Source of the DNA: Plectrocnemia conspersa
Lineage: Eukaryota > Arthropoda > Insecta > Trichoptera > Polycentropodidae
NCBI GenBank assembly: GCA_009617715.1
Contig: VTFK01000586.1
Coordinates: 1-64,000, forward strand
Reading direction: 5' to 3'
DNA length: 64,000 nucleotides
The translations under genes and the position numbers were made by a program. Positions 1 to 12,679 of the stretch are shown in pieces (position 1 is the first letter of the stretch; every line of letters starts with the position of its first letter). Below the pieces are notes generated by a model that saw only the letters and a list, made by a program, of their open reading frames with translations, was not told where the DNA came from and searched no databases.

Positions 1-740
1 TTTAAAACTGTGTGATATTTAAGTGCTGACGAACTATAGAGCAATATGCGAGATACAATGTCTGTCTATACTTTTTCTTCCGCTTATTTTCTCTTGTGAC
101 ACGAATTGGCTTAGCTTGTATTTTGGACTTGATTTAAAGAAAGTTTTAAAAACTATAGTTAGTTTTAAAACTTTCACTAGGTTAGGTTTGGGTTTAAACA
201 AAAGGTTAGGTTAGGTTTGGGTTTAAAATGGACGTCTCACAACTGTCTAATTGAGCTTAATAAACATTTTAGAGCAGCTTATAATTTAATTAGCACCTAT
301 CAATTAAATTAAATTTTCGCTAGTAGAAATATATACATATCTACTGGTGGACTTCACTAGTGAAAATATAACTTGACTGAAAAATACACATATTTGTATA
401 TCGCTTGTAAATAAATCATGATAAGTATGTACATATATGTTTAAATTATATTACTACATATAGAAAAGTTTAAATCATATAATTTCACTAGCACCTGCCA
501 GATAAATTATATTTTCACTGGTAAAAATATATATCTACCGGTGAAAATATATTCCAATATGATTTCACTGAAATTATATATTAAAAAAAAATACTTTCGG
601 GATAGATTCGACTGTTTTTTTTTAGTTTTTCTTTAAGAAATAACCCAAGAATTTCTGATTTAGATTAAGGGACGACATTTCTGTTTTTTTTTTTATTTTT
701 ATTAAGATTCATAGAATTTATATAATTACATGCATCTTTC
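1..740. repeat. Copy of interspersed repeat 'module A'
   Basis: This AT-rich stretch matches other parts of the window (about 10075-10740, 11650-12240, 37225-37320, 39575-39880, 49260-49470) in the same order. Shared landmarks are a start like 'actatagagcaatatg', a GGTTAGGTTTGGG block, several short 'TTCACTAGTGAAAATATA' type palindromic motifs, 'CACCTGCCAGATAAA', a 'GGGATAGATTCGA' block followed by a T run, and an end like 'GGCCAAATTCAAG'. No reading frame is kept between copies. It is an interspersed repeat of unknown class lying in an intron of, or just before, the mannosidase exons. Confidence 0.75.
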
Positions 741-1038
741 TGGCCAAATTCAAGAAGGTTGCAAATGCCTTAACTGCTTCCTCAAATGACGTCCCTGATA
801 AACTTTTGACTAAGAGTGGTTTAGAGATCTAATGATACTGTATTAAAAGTATTTACATACTTTTTAGTGGTTTCATCAAGTGTAGGTCTCGATTTAATTC
901 CAGACTATATTGCCTAAAAATGAAATTATAACCTTAGGGCTGAATGAAAAGATGTAATTGGATTGTGATGTTAAACAAGGGTTGACTTTATATGTATTAA
1001 TTATGTAGCATGTTTACTACATTTTTCTGTTTTTATAG

Positions 1039-1340
<302 letters not shown>

Positions 1341-4070
1341 TTAACGATGTTCAAAATTAATATTTAGTGCTGAACATTTTGGCGATATCGCCAGAAGAAC
1401 GCGTACTGTGCATCGTGTACATAAATAGCTTTTCATTGTGAATTACTAGTTAAATGTGGATTAGTTGAAGTTTGCATTAAATGCAATTTTAAATTATGAT
1501 TTAGTGATCGAATTACCTGCCAATTCAACGGTTTGTGAACAAACTGAAACATTTCTAATATATATAGACATTATTTAATTCAGAACAATATCTATGTCGT
1601 TGAAACATGTTGACTAAGATGTGTACATACAATGATTACAGTGTTTATATATTTAAAACCTTATATGTAAATTATCTTAGCCTATGCATAAAATAGATCT
1701 AAAAAAATACATATTTTTAGATAATATTAATGAATTTTCTGACTGATTATGTGGATATTTTAATCAATAGATATTATAATTTCTTGTTATAAATGCAAAA
1801 TGTAAAATATCCTGCAAATCTACGATTTATATTCATTACTCTATTTAATTTAATGAAAAAAAATATATTGTTATATTTAATTTAAATGATATTTGTTTGT
1901 AATTATGCATTGTTTTTCTTTCCCCGGAAGATAATTTTTTTTTTTATAAATAAAACAACCTCTACTAGGGACGTAAAACATCCACTACCTCTCGAACTTT
2001 ATCTAATAATTGCATTTATTTTGTTAGTAATATTTTATATATCATTTAATGGTCATTTTGTCGGAACGTTTAAAGGTAAAATTTTGTTGAAAAAAAAAGA
2101 GACTGTCGACTCAAAGCCAAATATAAAGAAGGGGAAATTTATGATTTTTTTCTTATGTAAATTAAGACCAAAATGTTAATTAAGAATATGTAAAAATAAT
2201 ACTTTGTTATTGTTTCGTTTTTTTTTTTTACCAATTATGATTAAGTTGAATTTAGTAGCTGATTTTTTACACTCATATTAAAGTTCAAAAAGTTTGACCA
2301 CTAGTAAAGATAGTCTAAAATTGTATACTTAATTATGTATCTCAATTGTTAATCTATGGATATCAAAATAAAATTATAATAATAATTATTCAGATCGATG
2401 ACAATGTATTTACCAATGTGTTTTTAATATTAACGTCTTTCTAGTTAACTGGAAAGCTAGAGCAATTGTATAAAATGTATATTTTTAAATTATTATTCTA
2501 ACTCTTTTGCTACTACATACTGTATAGAAACTACAACTCAAATTAATTTAATATATTCGTTAAATAGCTAATTGTATTTATATATCTACACGTGAAGCAC
2601 TTTTTATTAAATTAGGCAATTTACAAAAGTGTAAATATTCATCAGTTGTAAAGGTCAGCCGTTATTTTTTGTTCGACTGTTCGTAACTGGCCTATTAAAT
2701 AATTATACATATATAATATTGTTATATATTGAATAATAATTAACAGGAGGATGAATGCAGCTATTTTGTTTGATAAATTTGAACGATTTAAAGTAAAAAA
2801 TACGATACTGACTTTGTAAATATTGTTTTTTTCTTACGAGTGTCTAAAATCAAAGATATTGCATTTCACAAACCATTCCTTCTGACAGATTTAATTTTCA
2901 ATAAACATAAAATATATCAATGTAATATGAAAACTTACTATTTAAGAGGAAGAAAATGTGCTGTAATATATGATTTTTAATAAATTTAAATATCTATCAC
3001 ATCATGTTATAAAGTAATTTGTGTGTAATCCATATACTTATAAAGTTATATTTTGTTATAAACGGATTCCATGTTGCAGTCCATCTCGGTTGTTTTCACT
3101 GTAAATTTATAGATTTAATAATTAATTAACAAAAATTCTTAGGGAATATTGCAAATAGATTTGTGATATTAAAAATATATTTATTAATTTGAAGTTGCGT
3201 TTTTTTATTATTTATTATGACTTTGCGTAAAATTAACCTTGGCCTTATTATTTTTATTTTTTGAACGTAAATCATAACTCACCCTTGCGACTGCCGCACC
3301 TAAGTATTATATTAACTGACGTTGTCAAGCGTTAAACCTGACTAGGGCGCGTTTTCGTTGGCTCCATATCAAACTGTCAGTCGGACTTTTTTAAAGAAAT
3401 ATTTTCACCAAGCGATCAAGGAATCCCGACATGGGATGACGGCGTCGAAAGAAGAAACAGGAAAAGTTGCGTCATTGATTTCAAAGCGAACGCCTATCTA
3501 TCCGCGAGCACATTAATCCCAAAAGATCAATTATTCCGAAAATAAGCAAGATACATATACGTAAATCGCGAAAGAAGCTCTAGTTAGCATGTGTGAATTC
3601 TGACCGACATGACATTACAAAAAAATATTGCTCTAATTATCTGACGGGGTCGCGACATGCGCTTTGCGATAACGCTACAAAATTATTGCGTGCAAAGGTG
3701 CAAATACTCGCACGCCACTTTTTCCGAGTAAAAAATTACATTCTTTTACTATTTACGTGTTTTACTGTATGAAGCTTTTACGTTTTTACGTTACAAAAGT
3801 TGCGAAAGCGTCATACGATGTTTACTTCTGAGGCGGTTTCTACTTCAATATGTTAATGTTCATAGATAAGCGGGAGAGGGGACAAATTCCCAAGGCGTGT
3901 TCTCCTCAAGAGGCCCGTCTCTGGAAAAATCATAGCAAGAATATATATAATATATGAAAAAAGTAAAAACCGACCTCAAATAATGAATCTGAACTAAACT
4001 ACAGTTGTTTGAGATGTATTACTGATGTATTTCAGGTATAAGTTCCTTTAGCCCTTTTATACATACAAGA
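1341..4070. other. 3' flank of the mannosidase gene and intergenic DNA
   Basis: Very AT-rich sequence after the mannosidase stop codon. AATAAA polyadenylation hexamers on the + strand occur at about 2367-2372 and 2900-2905, so the 3' UTR probably ends in this interval; I cannot tell which is used. Poly-T runs occur near 2218-2230. The open frame at 1886-2179 has no recognisable motif and is probably chance. From about 3280 to 4070 the base composition is less AT-biased, but I see no gene. Confidence 0.5.
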
Positions 4071-4076
4071 AAAAAA

Positions 4077-4157
4077 CTTTGAACGCGCGTGATTATTGAC
4101 AGCTGTCTGATTTACAGTGCGGCCAACATAGGAAACTCGAATTGAATCATCCTGTAC
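4077..4157. mobile_element. Solo end of a mariner-type element
   Basis: The segment carries 'gtgattattgacagctgtct', 'tttacagtgc', 'aactcgaattgaatca' and 'cctgta'. The same ordered sequence closes the mariner remnants at 33370-33448 and 37150-37215, and its reverse complement opens the one at 63030. No transposase follows, so this is an isolated terminal inverted repeat. Confidence 0.7.
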
Positions 4158-4290
4158 AATAAGGATTATATACATATATGCGTGTTTCTTGTCGTAGTTT
4201 TCAAGTTGTATTGAAGATCAGTTTATATTCTCGGAGATTTGGCTGGACTTAATCAGATGGTCGAGGGAAGAAAATACGGCTGATTCCTTG

Positions 4291-6680
4291 TAGTCCAGTC
4301 AAATAAGGGTTTAACCTCGGAATGAAAGATAACAAGCTGAAATTTTGCACAGACCTTTGTTTTGGCGTTCTAAATATATGGTAAAAAGTCTCAAACGATA
4401 TCGTGTCTGCTAATCAAGATATTAAAGGTCAAAGGTCATAAAAATCGTTTTTTTGCAAATATCTCGCCTCTTTTGCGTTGCATGTCATTAAATGTTTAAC
4501 AAAACTTATAGAAAATAAAATTTTCTACAAGTTTGTTATAATTTATTTCTTCGTATGGTTAATGGTTTTCGAGATATAGCGCGGGGAGTGGGAAGCGCGC
4601 ATCCGTTTATATAATAGGATAACGCTATGTAAACTACGGAGCCAGAGTTACCTGTACATTCTTCCACAGTTTCGTAGAAAACATCGCAAATTGTTATCTG
4701 CTAAATGAACCCATCTAAAGCATTATAACTTTCAATCTCCATATCTTCAAAAATCATCATCGATAATGCAAAAGTAATACGTATGGCCTCTGATACTTCT
4801 TGCAAAAGCGGGACCATCCAACATTTTGTCGACAGAATTCGATGCATAAATTGTACTGAGAGCTTTCTTGATTCCGCTTCCATTCATTATATACCCTATG
4901 CATCCAATAAAAGACATAAGCATATGAAAGCCTCCTAGTTTCACAACTACTCTGGACAAGTCTGAGCTAGCATCTGAAGCTGCTACGATTTCACGTGCTT
5001 TTTTTATGTACAACGGCTGATCAAAAGTTATTAAGCATGTTCTTTGTTCATGTTTCTTGGCAGTGTTTATAGCACACTGTAATGTAGTGTAAATTGTCTC
5101 CATATTACTCACAGGATGAAGAATAAAAGTAAGAAACAGAATCCGAGAAGTTACAAAGTTCTCATTGTTTTTTGTAAGTTGTTCAATAAATCCATTCCAC
5201 CCTGGCAACGGTGAGATATTTTTCCACTTTCCGTACATCCACAACAAATCAACTACATTAAATATTTGTTCGGTTAGTTCTTCTACATCATTAAAATTTT
5301 GAACTTGAATCTATTGCTCAATCCGGATACGACATGATTTTCATACACTAGAAGGGGTATATGTGATAGTGCTGCTAACTCCTTTGCACTTGATTTTGTT
5401 GTAAATTTCTTTATGCGGTCATCAGATATAACTTCAGATTTTGGAGTTATTATTTTTATCATTCCCATTATATGAACAGTATTATAGCCATCAAGAGTAT
5501 AAATATTTTTCTGCATTATCTGCTGCATACTGTACTAAGGCACTTGACTATGATGGTTGATTACGAGGCTGTGGGTGATAAACAGCTGAAATTTAACATT
5601 TTACAGTATCACTATATGAAGCGAAAAAACCTAAACTTGACAAAACATCCAAAAGTCTTTTTGGATGTTTGGCCTATCTGTATTTTTTCTATGAAGAAAT
5701 ACAGATTGGCCTGCGATAACTGCGAAGAAAATGACCGTTTTCTTATGGAAGTCATTATAGCATGACTTATAGCTGTGTATTTCGTTTTAAAATGCCCCGT
5801 CTTTCCTTTTCTGTTCTTTATAATAACTTCTTGCAGAAAATGTAATAAAGTTTTCGGAATTTCTTCATTAATATTTTACTCGGGGGCGGATAAGACTTGG
5901 TCTCAACAACAGAAGGTCGAATATCGTCTCTAATAATCGCCGCAGCAGCTTCCACTACGCGCAAGTGTTCTTCTTCCGAAGTGCCTTTTTTATTTTTATA
6001 CCAAGCTAAGGATAAAACTTAAGCTTGAGCATCGCGAAAAGAAAAAATAGGGAATGATCCAATCTTCGTTATAACTATAATATCAGTTAAATATTTTTCT
6101 CTTAATTTGGAAATGATCTTCTTATCATCTGGTACATACTCCGTAAGGACATCTCTCAACTCTTTCAATTTTTTTTCGCACAAATTTCTTGTCGAGCGAT
6201 ATTTCATTTTTTAATTCCTAATAATACAATGAAGAAAGTAATAAAATTATGGTTCAAACGACTTGCCGAGACCACTTTTTTTTCACGATTGTTTACTTTT
6301 TTTCAAAGCTTATACCAAGTTAAGCAGGTAGAAATACTCGCTGGATTCTATAAACGGATGTACGCCTCCCACTCTTCGCGCTATATCTCAAAAACGGTTA
6401 ATGATACAAAATAAATATTATACTAAACTTGTAGATAATTTTATGCTTTACAAGTTTTGTGAAGCATCTAATGACGTGCAACGCATAAAACGCGAGATAT
6501 TTGCAAAAAAAAACAAATTTTGTGACCTTTGACCTTTGATATCTTGATTAGCAGACACGATATTTCATGAGACTTTTCACCCTGTCCTTAGAACATCAAA
6601 ACGAAGGTCTGTGCAAAGTTTCAGCTTGGTATCTTTCATTCCGAGGTTTAGCCTTTATTTCGCCTTATTTGACTGGACTA
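4291..6680 (-). mobile_element. DNA transposon with ~325-bp terminal inverted repeats
   Basis: The ends are near-complementary: 4291 begins TAGTCCAGTCAAATAAGG and 6680 ends CCTTATTTGACTGGACTA. Similarity continues inward on both sides for about 320 bp (4291-4615 and 6348-6680), with shared blocks such as 'ggaatgaaagat', 'ctaatcaagatatt' (and its complement) and 'gagatatagcgcg'. The outermost TA on each side could be a TA target duplication, or part of the repeat. The interior carries a broken protein gene on the - strand (separate entry). The long inverted ends, and an ORF that I cannot place in mariner, hAT or piggyBac, make the superfamily uncertain. Confidence 0.85.
4701..6207 (-). pseudogene. 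Broken transposon protein of an unnamed invertebrate family
   Basis: Three - strand segments run in order. 6207-6019 is an N-terminal-like piece starting MKYRSTRNLC. 5528-5283 reads YTLDGYNTVHIMGMIKIITP. 5247-4747 contains CLITFDQPLYIKKAREIV, then VVVKLGGFHMLMSFIGCIGY and KMLDGPAFARSIRGH. Frame changes and stops separate them, so the gene is inactive. The 'TLDG..T.H.MG.I', 'TFDQPLYIKA' and 'LGGFHMLMSFIGCIGYIM' patterns resemble proteins that recur in insect and other invertebrate genomes, usually left uncharacterised; I recall this resemblance and have not searched. Its position inside long inverted repeats suggests it is the element's own transposase or accessory protein. I do not assign a DDE motif. 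Confidence 0.7.
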
Positions 6681-9478
6681 TTGGTCTTTTAAGGGTCGTC
6701 TCAATCGATTCTGCTGAATTTTGAAGTGTTAGTTCTGTGTCAAATGTGAAAGTAGTGATTCAGAATGGCAGTATTTCGATTTATTTACCCATGAAAATTT
6801 GGGTGATGTTCTCAGTCATCTTAGCAATCTCAATTATTTGGGACGGTACCAAACTTTTTGTTGTTAATTAACAAGCACCACTGCGTAATGGTAGATTTAC
6901 AATTGCAAAATTTAACAATTTTGTCATTTGGCGGATATATGCACCGAATTCCTTCGCATTTGCCACTGACCGTTTAAGTACATTTCTTTATGTCCAGGTT
7001 TTTATGCAAGTCCTTTAGAAACTGTTATACTTGCACTACAAACTCTGGAAGTTGTCCGAACCGAAGTTTAACTGAAGTCGGCCGAGGTCGCCGACTTCAG
7101 AGTAGCGGCCACACTGCCACAAATTTCATATGCCGTCCGGACGGCGACCGTGAACGACGTCCGCACGGCGGCTGCTGTCACGTACAGCTTGCATATTTGC
7201 GCGCGATCGAAAAATGTGCCAAATAATCGCAATTTTTAAATTGTCATATTATTAAAATTACGCTACTGATAATTACAAAAGTTTGTGTGGGCACTCACCA
7301 ATACAATATCAGTGAAAACTTTTCGGTCGTAAATATGTAATTTACGCAAAATCTTTGTCGGTTTTTGCAAAATGCCATAAGGCATAAAAATGATAATTCA
7401 GAATACCAACACCACATCTGTGACTATCCTAGAATTTGTCGCCATCGATTCTAAATAAGAATTCGTTATGGTGTAACATTTATATAAACCGATCTAGGAA
7501 AATACATAAGGATATTGGAAACGATTTTTTTTACCAAAATCAAGTACCACTAATTATTTAATTTTATATGAAAAAAATATAATAACGATATCTGTTAGAA
7601 GAATATACTATCAAAAATATAATTAATCCCTTTTGGTGCCCTAAAATATTCAAAGATATTAGTAAGAGTCTGTTGAAGTCCCCGATAAGCATGTGCTATT
7701 ATAAATTGACCACGTGACCACGATGCAGCGCTCGTCATGCGTGTTGATCATAGGACACCTACGTGCATACTGAAATTGAACCGAGTTACTCGTTCTATTT
7801 TAGTTTGCGAAGAACCATATCATTATCTCTCACTCTCGTCACTTAGCACGCGAGAGAGCGAAAGGGAAAGTATCTCACCGCTCGCGCTCGAAAGAGCAGC
7901 TCCGACTTCGGTCTCTTTGACTCGGAAAATAATGCCGACAATGTTCGGAAGCGCTCGAAGCTCGGTAACTTCGGACAACTTCCGAGAGATAGAGCGGGCA
8001 GAACCGAACTCGACCGAAGTAACCCACTATATTCTCCGTCCTTGGCCAACCTTGGCCAACTTCCAGAGAGTGTAATGCAGGCATTAATTGAAGTCGCTTG
8101 GATACGCAATCGTTTGTTTATGCAAATAATAAAGAATCGTATGAGACGCTTTTAGCAAGTTTTGCGTCTAATTTTTCGCAACTATTATGGATGGTCCCGA
8201 CAATAATAAATATATACAACCTAGAAGAAACAAGAAAGGTTTTAATCATGTCCTATGCTATTAGTGATATTATTTAGCCCCGACTACGCAAACCAAATTA
8301 AGCTTTCGCATTGGGGAAGACCTTGATCAGTCTGATTTGACATGCAACATCGCAATCTGCCATAACAAAATGCGAACTTGACCAACGCACCCGCTGGCCG
8401 TGGGCCAAACCGTCGAACCCAAAATCTTCCGAGTTTATCAATCGTGAAAGGTATCGATTGTGAAGCTCATTTTTTCTACGCATCAGACGAGTGGTAAAAT
8501 AAAAAATAAAAGCCTAATTATTATTACCTATAATCCACATAAATCCTTTATCAGCGTTATTCAATCGCCAGAGTGCACTTCAACGGCTGGGTGACCTCTT
8601 TTTGTTTACTTACGTGATTGCCGCTAAACCCATATATTGTTCAGCAGTCGCGTGATACTCGAACATAACATCGTTTCCTTTTCTTTGAAGCGATTCACCC
8701 GCGATGGATGTAAAATTAAGAAATATTCACTCCATTTTAATTGATAGCTAACGCTTCATCTTTCGGTCGCCACGATACACAAGTGGCTAATAAATTCAAA
8801 TATAATTTTATTTGTAGCGATACTGTCCAGTCAACAAAATCTGGATTGCGTTCATAAAACATCCAATCGAATTTATAACAAAGATGCGTGTCCCATAAAT
8901 GCATTATCATTATCATATACAAGTTTGAAACATCGACAAATATATCCGATTATTTGTGGCCATTATATTAACCGCCCACGTTTCCGATATAATTCACAGA
9001 GTAGACAATCAAAATTATGGTGACTTGCATTAAAACAACTCTATTCATGTGTCAAAATATTGCTTTGATAGCTTGAATGCACATCATAAGTACTTGATAC
9101 AATCAATTAAAAAAATATGGAACGAATCGTGCACCAATTTACATTAACGTAAAATAGTAAATTATCATGAAAATGTATACTTTAAAAAAATATCAACTGC
9201 ATAGTTTCATTGGCATAGTAAAACACGATAAATTTACAGTAATGTATGCTATGTACGAGTAACGTGTACACTTTTTATGCATTTTAAATTCACCAGACCA
9301 CAGAACAAATAAACACCTGAAAAGATTAACTATAATGAAACATAATCATCATTTATAATAGTTAATTTAATTTTAAATGTGCATCGCTGAGCTTGGGTAC
9401 AAGTTTATAGATTTCAACGTCATAGAAGTCTCACTTTATCGATTATCTAATCTTTCACTAACAATTTTAGGTACAACT
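6681..9478. other. Intergenic DNA with two GC-rich patches, no gene recognised
   Basis: No exon or transposase motif was recognised. Two patches are GC-rich: about 7040-7210 and 7730-8070. The first has a 10-bp stem (7072-7081 with 7091-7100) and the 14-bp palindrome GCCGTCCGGACGGC at 7132-7145. The second has short open frames on both strands, without domains, and a 10-bp tandem duplication, cttggccaac, at 8041-8060. The rest is AT-rich. Confidence 0.4.
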
Positions 9479-10060
9479 AGAGCCCTGGCAAAACTATGAT
9501 TCCGGGCCTCATGACAAAAATGGCATTGTAATATAATAATGGGTACAAGTTAACCCCTTCTATGCTACAAAAAATATATAAATTAGCCACCGTTGCGACA
9601 TATATTCTGAAATCATATTTTATGCAAAATATTATACATTAAAAATTATTTAAAAAATCGACTCATAATATTTATCTGATAATTAGTTGTGTTTTCTTTG
9701 CTGCTCAGTGTTGCCATATAGTGAATTTCTAGTCCAGATCAAAAACAATAAAATCGTGCCATCGCGGTGAAAACGCTCGATTATCAAGCGCTTAAATTAA
9801 GACTTTTTATGACAATATTACGATTGAGAATCTAATAAAGCACATCTAAACCAAATTTTGACCAATAGGAGAGCGCAAAAAACAATTATCACTTCTCAGA
9901 AGGCAAAAATTCACGACAAAAGCAATAAAATTGTGTCGGCGCCGTCGCAATTTTATTGCTTTTGCCGTGAATTTTTGCCTTCTGAGAAGTGATAATTGTT
10001 TTTGCGCTCTCCTATTGATCAAAATTCGGTTTGAATATACTTTGATCAGCTCTCTTATAT
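9479..10060. repeat. Palindromic interspersed repeat 'module P', full copy
   Basis: A long inverted repeat is centred near 9940. Left 9850-9940 ('accaataggagagcgcaaaa', 'aaagcaataaaatt') pairs with right 9941-10030, at about 90 bp per arm with few mismatches. To the left, 9480-9850 matches the reverse complement of 44870-45236, including 'tcatgac' near a 'ccgg' block and the sequence around 'cagtgttgccatatagtgaa'. To the right, the sequence runs directly into module A at about 10075. Other copies of this module lie at 38690-39530, 44762-45256 and 52975-53640. Confidence 0.85.
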
Positions 10061-10074
10061 TAGAAGTCCATATT

Positions 10075-10740
10075 AATATCGGTAAGCCACCGTATTTTTA
10101 AGACTATGGAGCAATATATGAGACGCGATGTCTGTCTGTACTTATTCTTCCGCTTATTTCCCCCTGAGAGATGAGTTGGCTTAGTTTGATTTTGTACTTA
10201 ACCTAATGAAAGTTGTGTTTCGTTAATTCGTGTAGGTTAGGTCTGGATTTGAACAGAAATTGAGTTTCATAGACATTTTAGAGCAGAATATAATTTCATT
10301 AGCGCAATTAGTTAAATTATATGTATTTTCACTAGTATAAATATTTACTGGTGAAAATGTATTTGATCTTCACTAGTGAAAATATATGTTAGTTCACTGA
10401 AAAATACACACTCACTGTAACATTTTTACATCGCATGTATTATAAATAAATAATGATAAGTATGTAAAAGTTGAAATCATATATTTTTACTAGCTCCTGC
10501 CAGATAAACTATAGTTTTACTGATAAAAATATATATCTAGCGGTGAAAATGTATTCCGATATGAAACATATTTAAAAACATATTTGCAGCATGTTTTAGA
10601 ATTTCTGGAATCAGTGGTTGTATTTATATATATTTTTTATAAATCATAATATTTCATTATATGACGCGCATTTTTATGCAAATTCAAGGGGCAGGGATGC
10701 ATCCACCTGCCCCTCTGGTTTCTAATATTGCGTATTCAAA
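10075..10740. repeat. Copy of interspersed repeat module A
   Basis: It contains 'actatggagcaatatatgag', 'cttccgcttatttcc', TTCACTAGTGAAAATATA-like motifs, 'cctgccagataaactat', and an end like 'gcaaattcaaggggcaggg'. It matches 1-740 in order, with a shorter middle, and follows module P without a gap. The order P then A is repeated at 39.2-39.9 kb. Confidence 0.75.
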
Positions 10741-10750
10741 CGGACGTCTA

Positions 10751-11405
10751 TTAACCCTTTTTGTTCGTAAGGTGCGTGAGACGCACCATCGCTTGGCTCT
10801 ATATTACTCGTAAGGTGCGTCAGGCGCATCATTTCAATTAATGAAATATAACGTAGATTTTTGGGTATTTCCTGTGCATGTTTTGAATGGCGTTTTTGCA
10901 GTGTTGTAGACAAGAGTTTAAAGAAGCATATCTTATCAAAAAAATATCATTTTTACTTGAATCAAGCCGGGAGAGCTCATTTATTGCGATAAGTCTACTA
11001 AATTTAAATGCAGATGTGCTGTAGATTTCTCCGAAGGCAATGGTTGGCGATCGTCCTTCGGTAGACACGCGTCGGTGACGTTTTTATTGCCTATTGGGTT
11101 TTCGACAGAGTCTCGGGTGTACATAATTTGTGTCTAAGTAAGACTATAGTGATTAATAATTTTGTTTTAATTACTTATTTTTTCATTTTTTTAAATTTTA
11201 TTGTGAAATTATTTTTTTAAATTGTATTGTAAAAAAAAACAGTGCTATCGCTGAATATAGTGATTTTAATGATAATATGTTTTGTAATGATAGTGATGGG
11301 GAGGATTTCATGTTTGATTTTTCATCTTCCAATGATGATAGTAAAGAAAGTAATGTCAAAATTAGGCATGTTGCCTTGAATCGAAGATGGAATACAGGCA
11401 ATTAA
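10751..11405 (+). mobile_element. 5' end of a piggyBac-like transposon, truncated
   Basis: TTAA at 10751-10754 is followed by CCCTTTTTGTTCG, the CCC(T)-type start expected of piggyBac elements at a TTAA target. Just inside are two copies of a ~22-bp palindromic subterminal repeat, 'cgtaaggtgcgtgagacgca' at about 10768 and a variant at about 10811. A short acidic reading frame (separate entry) follows at 11253-11405. I see no matching 3' end downstream; sequence similar to module A starts by about 11650, so the element is truncated. Confidence 0.7.
11253..11405 (+). pseudogene. Acidic N-terminal fragment of a piggyBac-like transposase
   Basis: The frame reads EYSDFNDNMFCNDSDGED, then FSSSNDDSKESN, then a stop at 11403-11405. 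An Asp/Ser-rich acidic N-terminus is typical of piggyBac transposases, and the fragment lies 500 bp inside a TTAA/CCC end. The catalytic DDD core is absent. Low complexity makes the family call depend on context. Confidence 0.5.
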
Positions 11406-11649
11406 TATAATAGCGAAAGAAATCGCACCACATCAGAAAATTGGAGAATAATAACTAGTAATGACAATGTACCTTAAAAATAGCAATATTTCCACCAAGT
11501 GATAAATGTCCTGGGCCCCAAGTCCTGGGTCCCAAGCACCGTGCAGAACCGTTGATCTTACTGACAGAAACAAGAGTCAGTGTCTCCACCGAACAGATGA
11601 TTAGGAAACCTGGATTACGCATCCTCATTAGATGCTAACAACTCCAATC

Positions 11650-12240
11650 GTACCGACTTCAAATCGATATGTAAGATAGTAATCTTCACTAGTGAAAATA
11701 CAACTTCACTAGAAAATACACATTTACTGTAATATTTGTACATCGCAAGTAAATAAATAATGATATGTATGTAAATGTATCTATATATTATATTACTACG
11801 TATGAAAACGTTGAAATTATATAATTTTACTAGCACCTGCCAGATAAATTATATTTTCACTGGTAAAAATATATATCTAACGAGGAGAACGTATTTTGAT
11901 ATGATTTCACTGAAATGACACATTTTAAAAAATATTATCTGGATAGATTCGAGACTGTTTTTTTTTATTTTTCCCTGAGGGATAACCCAAGAATGTCTAG
12001 TTTAGAATCATAGACGTCATTTAAAAATTTTATAGGGAGGGATCGTTTTTTTAAAAATAAATTTATATTAATATTTTTTTCATAGTAATATTTTAAAATA
12101 TTTTCATTAAAGTTTTTTTATATTATTTCAGTAGTCGACTTTTATTTCGATTTTATATAGATTCGTAGTATTTCATTTAAAGACATGATTTTTAATGGCC
12201 AACTTCAAGGGGAGGGGGGGAATGCCGTCCTTGATGATAA
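11650..12240. repeat. Copy of interspersed repeat module A
   Basis: The copy starts in the middle of the module ('cttcactagtgaaaatac'), then carries 'cacctgccagataaatt', 'ggatagattcgagactg', 'gggataacccaagaatg' and an end like 'ggccaacttcaaggggag'. The last 600 bases match the order seen at 360-800. This copy lies about 450 bp upstream of the first aminopeptidase exon. Confidence 0.75.
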
Positions 12241-12679
12241 CTATGATAACTATAACCTATTACACCGATAAAGTACTACTTCGATGATGATCTCATTAAT
12301 AAAATTTACTGCCTGCTACAACAAAATTACTAAATATAACCAAAGCACGTTTACCTCGAATCAAATCAATTTCGCATAAATTGCTTAAACGGTATTTGCA
12401 CACTTCCTCTGAAATAGTACACAGCTCTTTGTACTATAACAGACTGTATCAATAATTATGTAAGATTATAAATGTGTGAATGCATATAATACATACACAT
12501 GTAGATCAGTTTTAAGCATTGCATAAAAAATCAAAACATATAAATTACTTACCATAAGTTTAAACGTCCAACTAAACAAGTTTGACAGTAAAGTACGCTT
12601 GCGTACACATTTAGTCGTGTCGTGTCAGAATCAAACAGCACACTATTTTGGCTTAACTTCAGGCAAGTGAAGATCGACG

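Noticed and set aside
181..230. TTAGG-like units suggesting telomeric repeat
   Set aside because: Only a few GGTTAGGTTTGGG units, and the same block recurs inside other module A copies, so it belongs to the interspersed repeat.
1886..2179. 97-codon frame after the mannosidase gene
   Set aside because: Phe/Lys-rich translation of AT-rich 3' flank; no motif.
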